Position numbers and translations under genes: made by a program
Shown: piece by piece, positions 1-5,138 of the stretch
Layout of the letters: each line of letters begins with the position of its first letter
How positions within the stretch are numbered: the stretch's first letter is position 1
Notes under the pieces: generated by a model
Told to the model about the DNA's origin: nothing
Database searches by the model: none
The model's input: only the letters and a program-made list of their open reading frames with translations
Assembly: GCA_946535685.1 (NCBI GenBank)
Contig: CAMNDR010000104.1
Span: forward strand, 1-5,138
Reading direction: 5' to 3'
From: an uncultured Clostridia bacterium
Lineage (GTDB): Bacteria; Bacillota; Clostridia; Oscillospirales; Ruminococcaceae
Length of the DNA stretch: 5,138 bases

Positions 1-680
1 ATGCGGCCGATGGCAATGCGGCCGACATAGTCGTTATAGTCGATGGAGGAAACGAGCATCTGCAGCGGCGCCTCCTCCTCGCCCTCCGGCGGCTGGATAT
101 AGGAGAGAATGGTCTCAAACAGCGGCGTGAGGTCGGTGCCCTCGGTATCCTTGTCGAGGGAAGCGGTGCCGGCTCTGCCGGAGCAATAGAGGATCGGGCT
201 TTCGAGCTGCTCATCATCGGCATCGAGGTCGAGGAGCAGGAGCTGTACTTCGTCGGCGATCTCATCCAGACGGGCATCCGGGCGGTCGATCTTGTTGACG
301 ACAATGATGATCTTGTGACCCATCTCCAGCGCCTTGGAGAGCACAAAGCGGGTCTGCGGCATGGGGCCTTCTGCGGCATCCACCAGCAAAATGACGCCGT
401 CCACCATCGAGAGCACACGCTCCACCTCGCCGCCGAAATCGGCATGGCCGGGGGTGTCGATGATGTTGATCTTCACATCGCCGTACTGTACGGCGGTATT
501 CTTGGCGAGGATGGTGATGCCGCGCTCACGCTCGATGTCGTTGGAGTCCATGACACGTTCTGCAACGGCCTGGTTTTCACGGAACACGCCGCCCTGCTTG
601 AGCATTTCATCCACGAGGGTGGTCTTGCCGTGGTCAACGTGAGCGATAATGGCGATATTTCTGAGGTTTTCTCTGATCAT
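1..680 (-). CDS. typA: TypA/BipA ribosome-associated translational GTPase (N-terminal part, runs off the window)
   Basis: TypA/BipA is a cytoplasmic GTPase of the EF-G/LepA superfamily that binds the 70S ribosome and supports ribosome assembly and stress or low-temperature growth. The 226 visible codons contain the complete G domain: G1 AHVDHGKTT (residues 13-21), the G2 region RERGITI (51-57) with the essential Thr56, G3 DTPGH (75-79) and G4 NKID (129-132). Strand beta6 and the G5-like segment [10 protein letters not shown] follow near residues 177-186. The sequence then enters domain II ([18 protein letters not shown]). The family is about 610 residues, so nearly two thirds lies beyond position 1. 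The start at 678-680 ([19 protein letters not shown]) matches the usual TypA N-terminus. An in-frame ATG four codons upstream (690-692) directly abuts its purine-rich stretch, so it is less likely. The gene is divergent from the GntR/ABC operon and has its own promoter. No defects are visible. Confidence 0.96.
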   Translation of the reverse strand, partial: MIRENLRNIAIIAHVDHGKTTLVDEMLKQGGVFRENQAVAERVMDSNDIERERGITILAKNTAVQYGDVKINIIDTPGHADFGGEVERVLSMVDGVILLVDAAEGPMPQTRFVLSKALEMGHKIIIVVNKIDRPDARLDEIADEVQLLLLDLDADDEQLESPILYCSGRAGTASLDKDTEGTDLTPLFETILSYIQPPEGEEEAPLQMLVSSIDYNDYVGRIAIGR

Positions 681-726
681 TGGATCCTGCATCCTTTCTT
701 TGTTTCCGATTTACGGTATCTTTAAC

Positions 727-755
727 AGTATAGCACAAAGCCCCTCAAATTGCAA
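727..755 (-). promoter_or_regulatory. Predicted sigma-A promoter of typA
   Basis: Read on the minus strand, a -35 element TTGCAA (750-755, 4 of 6 consensus bases) is followed after exactly 17 bp by a -10 element TATACT (727-732). The -10 has an upstream TG (TGCTATACT), giving an extended -10 that would compensate for the weaker -35. Transcription would begin near position 720, leaving a leader of about 40 nt before the typA start. The leader contains the purine-rich AAAGAAAGGA and a second AGGA close to the start codon. This is assigned from sequence only. Confidence 0.68.
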
Positions 756-863
756 GGTTCTTGTGGAATTTTCGGCATTTTGGCGGGAAATGCACGTTCT
801 GTGCGGAGGGTTTTTGATACAGAGCACCTTATGGAAAGGGTACAGAGCCGCTTCCCTTCCAAT

Positions 864-922
864 GGATAAAAAATTATTTTTTGAAAAAAACACTTGACAA
901 ATCTATCACTGTGTGCTATACT
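864..922 (+). promoter_or_regulatory. Near-consensus sigma-A promoter of the gntR-ABC operon
   Basis: The -35 element TTGACA (894-899) is a perfect consensus match. It is separated by exactly 17 bp from the -10 element TATACT (917-922), which also has an upstream TG (TGCTATACT). An AT-rich tract (about 864-893, with A and T runs) sits directly upstream of the -35, where an UP element would lie. Transcription should begin near 929, giving a leader of about 150 nt before the regulator start. So strong a promoter ahead of a regulator gene fits an operon that is normally kept off by a repressor bound over it. Confidence 0.85.
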
Positions 923-927
923 ATAGC
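915..927 (+). promoter_or_regulatory. Perfect 13-bp palindrome over the -10 element, candidate GntR operator
   Basis: The sequence GCTATA-C-TATAGC (915-927) is a perfect inverted repeat with 6-bp arms around a single central base. It completely covers the -10 hexamer at 917-922. A dimeric repressor bound here would block RNA polymerase. GntR-family dimers often bind short palindromes in their own promoters, and the first gene downstream encodes such a protein. That this protein binds here is inference. The -10 sequence itself supplies much of the symmetry, so part of the palindrome could be incidental. Confidence 0.5.
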
Positions 928-949
928 TGTACTAAGACGGATAATACAG
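927..949 (+). promoter_or_regulatory. Imperfect inverted repeat at the transcription start, YtrA-type operator candidate
   Basis: The arms CTGTACTA (927-934) and TAATACAG (942-949) match in 7 of 8 positions as an inverted repeat. The innermost-conserved form is CTGTA, 13 bp, TACAG. From general knowledge, the B. subtilis YtrA operator is AGTGTA-13 bp-TACACT, so the arm type and the 13-bp spacing both agree. The site covers the predicted transcription start, a classical repressor position. It abuts the -10 palindrome and shares base 927 with it. Binding by the downstream GntR protein is inferred. Confidence 0.6.
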
Positions 950-985
950 TTAGAACACACTGCATCACGTTCAGTACACGAAAAG

Positions 986-1027
986 GCAACACCGCCAAGC
1001 CGTCAGGCGGGCTTTGTGCGGTATTGC
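986..1027 (+). repeat. 42-bp palindromic repeat element in the gntR leader (copy 1)
   Basis: Outer arms GCAACACCGC (986-995) and GCGGTATTGC (1018-1027) pair with a single mismatch (C990 against A1023). Inside, AAGCC (997-1001) pairs with GGCTT (1010-1014), so the whole unit folds into one long hairpin. The 34 bp at 994-1027 recur perfectly, inverted, at 5079-5112. The element is flanked on both sides by AAAAG (981-985 and 1028-1032), which could be a 5-bp target-site duplication. It lies in the transcribed leader, about 40 nt before the regulator's ribosome binding site, so it would also form an RNA hairpin. A small REP- or MITE-like element fits best. Confidence 0.72.
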
Positions 1028-1067
1028 AAAAGGGATGAAACAGGATATGAGAAGCAGATATCAACAG

Positions 1068-1075
1068 AAAGGAGG
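1068..1075 (+). promoter_or_regulatory. Strong ribosome binding site that fixes the gntR start
   Basis: AAAGGAGG is followed by a 6-nt spacer before ATG at 1082-1084. The reading frame stays open upstream to 881, but that upstream ATG precedes the promoter -35 element and would not be on the transcript. The Shine-Dalgarno match and the usual YtrA-type N-terminus both support 1082 as the start. Confidence 0.88.
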
Positions 1076-1081
1076 CTTTCT

Positions 1082-1468
1082 ATGTTCGACATTGACCTGA
1101 TGAGCCGGACACCGATCTATGAGCAGCTTTACCGCCGGGTGACACAGCTCATTCTCAAGGGCGTGCTCAAGGAGCAGGACAAGCTCCCCTCCGTGCGCAG
1201 TCTTGCCGGCGACAACGGCATCAATCCCAATACCGTTGCCAAGGCCTATGCGCTGCTCGAACGGGACGGGATCATCTATTCCCTTGCGGGGAGAGGCAGC
1301 TTTGTGGCGAAGCCCGACACGCTGCTTGCACAGGAGCATATCCTCGGCGATTTCGACACGGCTGCAAGGCATGCGCTCGATACAGGCATTGAGAGTGCGC
1401 TGCTGTGCGACAGGATCCATGATATCGAGAAACAGATACAAAACGAAAAGGGGGCTGCATCCACATGA
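1082..1468 (+). CDS. YtrA-type GntR family transcriptional regulator
   Basis: This 128-aa cytoplasmic protein is probably the autorepressor of the operon. Residues about 10-77 are a GntR winged helix-turn-helix: PIYEQLYRRV (11-20), LPSVRSLA (35-42), the recognition-helix segment NPNTVAKAYALLERDG (48-63) and the wing GRGSFV (70-75). Only about 50 mostly helical residues follow, with no FadR, HutC or MocR effector domain. That short C-terminus and total length are typical of the YtrA subfamily, where it serves mainly for dimerisation. The subfamily is usually encoded next to ABC transporters and responds to cell-envelope stress or antibiotics. The gene is first in the operon, and its TGA overlaps the ATPase start by 4 bp (ATGA), implying translational coupling. 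Inverted repeats at 915-949 are the probable operators. The inducer cannot be read from sequence. Confidence 0.93.
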   Translation: MFDIDLMSRTPIYEQLYRRVTQLILKGVLKEQDKLPSVRSLAGDNGINPNTVAKAYALLERDGIIYSLAGRGSFVAKPDTLLAQEHILGDFDTAARHALDTGIESALLCDRIHDIEKQIQNEKGAAST

Positions 1469-2373
1469 TGACACTCAAAGGTACAGTCAAGCGGTTCGGG
1501 GACTTTGCGGCGCTTGACGGGGTGGATCTGGAGATCCCGAAGGGCACTGCCTTCGGTCTGCTCGGATCCAACGGCGCCGGAAAATCGACCATTCTCCGCC
1601 TGTTCAGCGGCATCTATTCTCCCGAAGGCGGCGAGGTGCTGATCGACGGGGAACCGGTCTATGACAATGTTTCCGCAAAGCAGAAGGTCTTTTTTATCAA
1701 CGACGAGACCGTACAGTTTTCCTCCTTCAACCTCATTGAGCTGAAGAATTTCTACAAGCAGTTCTATCCCAATTTCTCCGAGGAGATCTTTGAACGCCTG
1801 GAGAAAGCGATCCAGCTTCCCCGTGACAAGAAGATCTCGACCTTCTCCAAGGGCATGAAGCGTCAGGCGATCGTCATCATCGGCATCGCCTGCTGCACGC
1901 CCTATCTGCTGCTCGATGAGGCGTTCGACGGACTCGATCCGACCATGCGCATCATCGTCAAGCGCATGCTGGTCGATGCGATGTGCGAGCGGGAGCTGAC
2001 CGTCGTCATCTCCTCCCACAATCTCAAGGAGATCAACGAGATGTGCGATACCGCAGCGCTGCTGCACCACGGCAAGATCATCTTCAACCGTCAGCTCGAT
2101 TCCCTCAAGGGTACTGTCCACAAGATCCAGGTCGCATTCGCCGACAAGGAGCGGGAGTACACCAAGGAGGACTTTTCCGCCATCCCCGAGATCTTGCATT
2201 TTGCAAAAACGCAGAGCATCTATCACATCATCGCAAAGGGTGAGGAGGCCGACATCCGTGCGGCGCTCGAACCGTTCCATCCTGTGGTCGCAGACATGAT
2301 CCCGCTGACCCTCGAGGAGATCTTTATCTATGAACTGGAGGTGCTTGGATATGACAGCCAGGTTTTTGCATAG
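1465..2373 (+). CDS. ABC transporter ATP-binding protein, YtrB/BcrA-like
   Basis: This 302-aa ATPase would power the permease encoded next. Walker A is GSNGAGKST (34-42). The signature loop is FSKGMKRQ (127-134) in place of LSGGQ, a form common in YtrB-like ATPases of ABC-2 exporters. Walker B and the catalytic Glu are LLLDEAFDGLDP (148-159, Glu152), including the D-loop, and the switch His is H185 in SSHNLKE. The Q-loop position reads FINDE (77-81), so the usual Gln appears to be replaced by Asn or Asp. Residues about 215-302 form an accessory C-terminal domain, as in BcrA-type ATPases. The start at 1465 overlaps the regulator stop and has AAAAGGGGG (1446-1454) 10 nt upstream; a second ATG at 1468 is equally in frame. 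The substrate is unknown, with antibiotic or lipid export or envelope sensing being plausible. Confidence 0.93.
   Translation: MMTLKGTVKRFGDFAALDGVDLEIPKGTAFGLLGSNGAGKSTILRLFSGIYSPEGGEVLIDGEPVYDNVSAKQKVFFINDETVQFSSFNLIELKNFYKQFYPNFSEEIFERLEKAIQLPRDKKISTFSKGMKRQAIVIIGIACCTPYLLLDEAFDGLDPTMRIIVKRMLVDAMCERELTVVISSHNLKEINEMCDTAALLHHGKIIFNRQLDSLKGTVHKIQVAFADKEREYTKEDFSAIPEILHFAKTQSIYHIIAKGEEADIRAALEPFHPVVADMIPLTLEEIFIYELEVLGYDSQVFA
2337..2341 (+). promoter_or_regulatory. Ribosome binding site deciding the permease start, inside the ATPase gene
   Basis: GGAGG lies 9 nt before ATG at 2351-2353. The in-frame ATG at 2330 lies upstream of this site and has no Shine-Dalgarno sequence of its own at proper spacing. 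The start at 2351 is therefore preferred, which makes the permease overlap the ATPase gene by 23 bp. Confidence 0.8.
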
Positions 2374-4879
2374 TCTGCCTGCCCGCAATATGCTGCGTGT
2401 TGTCCGGCAGAACCGGAAAATGGCGATCGTCATGAGCATTCTGATGATCCTCAGCGGACCGCTCATCATGGTGCCGATCATGTGGGAGATCATCCGGGAA
2501 TCCCAGCCGGATCACAGTTATTCCTACCTGGACAGCTTTGAGCTGTACATGGGCATCGGCTTCATCTGCCTCGGCGCGGCAGTATTTATGGGCATGTTCT
2601 GCGCCATCTGCGCTTTCACGGAAACGCATAAAAAGGCACAGGTCGATATGCTCTATGCGCTGCCGCTGACCGGCAGCCAGCGCTTCTTCTCCAATTATCT
2701 CGGCGGCGCCTGCATGTACATTCTCCCGTACATCATCGCAGCCGTTCTCGGCTGGATCACCATTGGCATCGGCTGTCCGTTCATCCATACGGACGACGGA
2801 AATACGCTCTGGAGCGAGGTTGTCAGCAATTATGCGATGATCAGCGCCGGACTGTTCGTGCTGATGCTGCTGTATTACACGCTCTGCGTGCTCATTACCG
2901 TCTGCTGCGGCACGCTGTTCGAGAGCATCTACGCCAACTTCCTGCTCAACTGCCTGATCCCCGGCACATTCGCTGCCGTCCTCGGCATGATCTCCGAGCA
3001 TGTGGATCTGTCCTTTGAGTATCTCTGGCAGATCATCGGCTTCATGTCCCCGATCGGCGGCCTGTGCTACATGATCTATCTGCTCGACAGCGGCTCCACC
3101 TCTGTCGGCAGCTATGTCTCCTGGGATTCGCTCAGGGGCACAGAAACACACAGCCACGACATGATGCCGAACTACTTCCGCTGGATCGTGATCATTCTGC
3201 TCCTGAGTGCAGTGCTCTTTGTGGCGGCATGGCAGCTCTACAAGCGCAGAAAGGCCGAGCATGTCGGCAGACCCTTCGTCTACATCGGCGCTTATCATGT
3301 GATGATCACGCTGCTGATCGTGCTCATCCTGTGCCTGCTCGATTTCGACGTGATCGGTCCGGTGCTGCTGTTCGCTGCGATCGTGTACTTCGTCTGCGAA
3401 ATCATCCGCAAGCGCGGCTTCAAGCGCTTCTGGCTCTCGATCATCACCTTTGTGGTCACGGTCGCTGCAACGGTCGGCGTGTTTGCAGTCGTCATCAAGA
3501 CCAACTGCTTCGGGCGTGAGTACTATGTGCCGAGCGCTGCCGTGGTCAGCTCCGTTGAGGTGGAGAGCATCAACCGCCGCAGCTATGACGTGGATATGGA
3601 ATTCACCGACCGTGAGGTCATCTCTCAGATCGTGGACTTCCACAAGAGCATTGTACAGCGCAAAAAGACCGACGCCAATCCCTGCGTGCCCATCAACAGG
3701 CAGCTTGATGCAACCTTCCCGTACCGTGTGGACTACAGCGGGTACAATTACTATGAAAACGATGTCTACTATATGACGCCGATGCGAGAGGAGGTTGAGT
3801 ATGATGAGACAAATCATACGGAAGCCGTATACGGCAGCTATGCCGAGAACTTCCGCTATGACCTGACATACTACACCCTCACCGGCTCCGTGGTGCACCG
3901 TGAGCTGACGCTCAGTGCCGACGAGCTCTGCGAGCTGCGGACGATTCTGCTCAACAGCAGGCTCTGCCAGGAGACGGCTGCTGCAGCGGTCAAGAAGATG
4001 CTCCTGCAGGAATTCTGCACCTATGATGCCAAGACCGGCGAATATGACTTCCCCCTTACCGTGCGCCTCACGACCTACAACGGCAGCGGCAGCCAGACCC
4101 GTGCCATGCACGGTTCTATGGAGAGCCTCGATGCGCTCAGCACTGCCTATGCGCATGACATCCAGAACATGTCCGCCGAGGAGCGCCTGACAGCGCCGCT
4201 GTACTGCACACTCGGCAATGCTTCCGGCTCGTTCTGCAAGATCTACGAGGGCTATGATGAGACCATTGCCCTGCTCGAAAGCTGGGGGCTCAAAAGGTTC
4301 ACTGTTCCGGAGCGGTACGACTTCGTGGACAAGGAAAATTCCAAGAATGCACAGGCCAGCAACCAGACCATGCTGAGCGTCCGGATCTATGCGCCGGATC
4401 AGTGGTCTACGGATTCGCTGAAATACCCGAATTCCTCCGTATCCTACAACGAGAACACCTATGTCAAGGGCGACGGGGATTCCGATTGTGCCTATAAGGA
4501 TCACATCATGCTGTTTGAGAGCGTGGCAATGCAGGATTTCTACCCTGAGATGTATGCACTGCTGGAGGCAGCGCAGGAGGAATATATCTCTGAGGAGCCC
4601 TGCTACTGCATCATCGTCAACGGCATCCGCTACATCATCCCGCCGAAGCACAATGACCTCGCTGAGGCAGTCATTGCCAAGGGCGATCTCTACAGCCAGG
4701 ATCACCTTGAGGAGTACTACAACGCCCATGCGAGCGAATTTGGCTATGTGACGTCCGGCGGCGACGATCAGGCCATGCAGTATGATGACGAACTGAACGG
4801 CAGCACCGGCTATTCTGAGTCCTACGATGACCAGGAAGCTGACCCCGGTCTTCCGATCACAGGCGGCACTGCCGCATAA
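2351..4879 (+). CDS. ABC-2-type permease with large extracytoplasmic C-terminal domain
   Basis: This 842-aa membrane protein is the probable partner of the upstream ATPase. Hydrophobic segments lie near residues 24-46, 65-89, 119-140, 161-187, 194-214, 277-296, 311-330, 334-352 and 360-383. A weaker stretch at 226-245 could be the re-entrant half-helices typical of ABC-2 folds. Basic clusters KRRK (298-301) and RKRGFKR (353-359) set the inside. With nine crossings, residues 384-842 lie outside the membrane. The loop ETHKKAQVDMLYALPLT (91-107) resembles the coupling region of YtrC/YtrD-like permeases. The outer region of about 460 residues is Tyr- and acid-rich with ten Cys. It recalls the uncharacterised C-terminal domains (such as DUF6449) annotated on Clostridia permeases, though I cannot confirm that. 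The protein ends in ADPGLPITGGTAA, containing LPITG (834-838) without the usual hydrophobic tail. Substrate unknown. Confidence 0.9.
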   Translation: MTARFLHSLPARNMLRVVRQNRKMAIVMSILMILSGPLIMVPIMWEIIRESQPDHSYSYLDSFELYMGIGFICLGAAVFMGMFCAICAFTETHKKAQVDMLYALPLTGSQRFFSNYLGGACMYILPYIIAAVLGWITIGIGCPFIHTDDGNTLWSEVVSNYAMISAGLFVLMLLYYTLCVLITVCCGTLFESIYANFLLNCLIPGTFAAVLGMISEHVDLSFEYLWQIIGFMSPIGGLCYMIYLLDSGSTSVGSYVSWDSLRGTETHSHDMMPNYFRWIVIILLLSAVLFVAAWQLYKRRKAEHVGRPFVYIGAYHVMITLLIVLILCLLDFDVIGPVLLFAAIVYFVCEIIRKRGFKRFWLSIITFVVTVAATVGVFAVVIKTNCFGREYYVPSAAVVSSVEVESINRRSYDVDMEFTDREVISQIVDFHKSIVQRKKTDANPCVPINRQLDATFPYRVDYSGYNYYENDVYYMTPMREEVEYDETNHTEAVYGSYAENFRYDLTYYTLTGSVVHRELTLSADELCELRTILLNSRLCQETAAAAVKKMLLQEFCTYDAKTGEYDFPLTVRLTTYNGSGSQTRAMHGSMESLDALSTAYAHDIQNMSAEERLTAPLYCTLGNASGSFCKIYEGYDETIALLESWGLKRFTVPERYDFVDKENSKNAQASNQTMLSVRIYAPDQWSTDSLKYPNSSVSYNENTYVKGDGDSDCAYKDHIMLFESVAMQDFYPEMYALLEAAQEEYISEEPCYCIIVNGIRYIIPPKHNDLAEAVIAKGDLYSQDHLEEYYNAHASEFGYVTSGGDDQAMQYDDELNGSTGYSESYDDQEADPGLPITGGTAA

Positions 4880-4901
4880 CACAGATCCCTTATCGGCAAG
4901 A

Positions 4902-4940
4902 AGAGCCCCGGTTCACCAGGAACCGGGGCTCTGTTTTATT
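4902..4940 (+). terminator. Strong intrinsic terminator of the gntR-ABC-permease operon, possibly bidirectional
   Basis: AGAGCCCCGGTTC (4902-4914) and GAACCGGGGCTCT (4920-4932) form a perfect 13-bp GC-rich stem with a 5-nt loop (ACCAG). The stem is followed by GTTTTATT (4933-4940) on the plus strand. It begins 22 nt after the permease stop. Read from the minus strand, the same hairpin is followed by the weaker tract TCTTCTT, so it may also terminate the convergent small gene. The stop codon of that gene (4936-4938) lies inside the T tract. Confidence 0.92.
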
Positions 4941-5052
4941 CCTCTACCGTCAGATAGGAACGGGTCGAAATGCGTTTCAGGATGAGCAGTGCTGCTGCGG
5001 CTGCACCAAGCACCAGCATTACGATACACATGGCTTTCAGAAAATCCTTCAT
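4936..5052 (-). CDS. Small single-pass membrane protein, 38 aa, function unknown
   Basis: This short ORF was read from the minus strand. The protein starts MKDFLKAMCIVMLVLG, continues with an Ala/Leu-rich hydrophobic stretch to about residue 25, and ends with a basic KRISTRS (26-32) and an acidic YLTVEE tail. One transmembrane helix (about residues 8-25) is clear. The tail basic cluster favours a C-terminus in the cytoplasm, although K2 and K6 weaken that call. Reality is supported by AGGAGGT (5060-5066) placed 7 nt before the ATG. The ORF also ends exactly at the convergent terminator hairpin. I do not recognise the family. Whether it works with the neighbouring transporter is not shown; it is transcribed from the opposite strand and its promoter must lie outside the window. 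Confidence 0.72.
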   Translation of the reverse strand: MKDFLKAMCIVMLVLGAAAAALLILKRISTRSYLTVEE

Positions 5053-5059
5053 GGATATT

Positions 5060-5066
5060 ACCTCCT
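5060..5066 (-). promoter_or_regulatory. Ribosome binding site of the 38-aa membrane protein
   Basis: On the minus strand, AGGAGGT stands 7 nt before the ATG at 5050-5052. This near-perfect anti-16S match is the main reason for calling the small ORF a gene. Confidence 0.8.
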
Positions 5067-5078
5067 ATGTTGGTAAAG

Positions 5079-5112
5079 GCAATACCGCACAAAGCCCGCC
5101 TGACGGCTTGGC
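5079..5112 (-). repeat. Second copy of the leader repeat (34 bp identical, inverted relative to copy 1)
   Basis: Read on the minus strand, this stretch runs from GCCAAGCCGTCAGG to GCGGTATTGC and is identical over all 34 bp to 994-1027. The AAGCC/GGCTT inner stem is preserved. The left outer arm seen in copy 1 is replaced here by GATGCGCA, so the partner arm is either lost or further away, beyond the window end. The copy sits 12 nt upstream of the small gene's ribosome binding site and in the same orientation relative to that gene as copy 1 has to gntR. The remaining bases to 5138 show no gene. Confidence 0.75.
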
Positions 5113-5138
5113 TGCGCATCTGCACCACCAGCTCTGTG

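Noticed and set aside
315..725. Plus-strand open frames of 136 and 102 codons across the first 700 bases
   Set aside because: They are antisense shadows of the typA G domain, which carries all the expected GTPase motifs on the minus strand.
832..861. Imperfect hairpin TGGAAAGGG with CCCTTCCA followed by an A/T-rich tract, a possible terminator
   Set aside because: It lies between two divergent promoters where no transcript needs to end. The stem has a bulge and a 13-nt loop, and the A/T tract is better explained as an UP element of the downstream promoter.
986..1027. Copy 1 hairpin as a transcription attenuator or a CRISPR repeat
   Set aside because: No T tract follows the hairpin (AAAAGGG comes next), and there is no regularly spaced array. 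Only two distant copies in opposite orientation are seen.
881..1081. In-frame N-terminal extension of the GntR regulator starting at ATG 881
   Set aside because: That ATG lies upstream of the -35 element and would not be transcribed. The extension would also run through the promoter, operator and repeat, and the strong ribosome binding site is at 1068-1075.
2324..4882. An 852-codon open frame antisense to the whole permease gene, and a 405-codon one antisense to the ATPase (1276-2493)
   Set aside because: The sense frames carry clear transporter motifs, ribosome binding sites and membrane segments. The antisense translations are His-, Asp- and Ala-rich mirror products of biased codon use in GC-rich genes, with no ribosome binding site or recognisable motif.
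4850..5052. The LPITG end of the permease plus the hydrophobic, basic small ORF read as one broken sortase-anchored protein
   Set aside because: Together they would resemble a sortase signal, but the small ORF is on the opposite strand with its own start and ribosome binding site, and a strong terminator lies between them. A rearrangement would have to be assumed without evidence.

Overview
The window looks like chromosomal DNA of a Gram-positive anaerobe of the Clostridia, most likely a Ruminococcus-like member of the Oscillospiraceae. This rests on the TypA sequence, strong AGGAGG-type ribosome binding sites, sigma-A-type promoters, a YtrA-type GntR regulator and fairly GC-rich coding sequence. 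The genus is inferred from general resemblance, not from a search.

Layout. Positions 1-680 (minus strand) hold the first 226 codons of the ribosome-associated GTPase TypA/BipA; the rest lies outside the window. Positions 681-1081 are a divergent intergenic region. It contains a typA promoter on the minus strand, a near-consensus promoter on the plus strand with two overlapping or adjacent inverted repeats that look like GntR operators, and a roughly 150-nt leader that carries a palindromic repeat element. Positions 1082-4879 are a tight three-gene plus-strand operon: a 128-aa YtrA-type GntR repressor, a 302-aa ABC ATPase of the YtrB/BcrA type, and an 842-aa ABC-2-type permease with a roughly 460-aa extracytoplasmic C-terminal region. 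The first two genes overlap by 4 bp and the second and third by 23 bp. A strong hairpin terminator (4902-4940) ends the operon. On the minus strand, converging on that terminator, is a 38-aa single-pass membrane protein (4936-5052) with an excellent ribosome binding site. A second copy of the repeat element lies just upstream of it, at the window edge.

How it works together (inference). The GntR protein probably represses its own operon by binding at the promoter. In characterised relatives such as B. subtilis ytr, repression is relieved by cell-wall-active antibiotics or envelope stress. The ATPase and permease would form a membrane transporter or envelope-sensing complex, with the large outer domain as a likely ligand- or wall-facing part. 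The regulator-ATPase-permease layout is a known type. The less familiar features are the large outer domain ending in an LPITG motif, the unannotated small membrane protein, and the 34-bp perfect repeat present in the 5' leaders of two unrelated genes.
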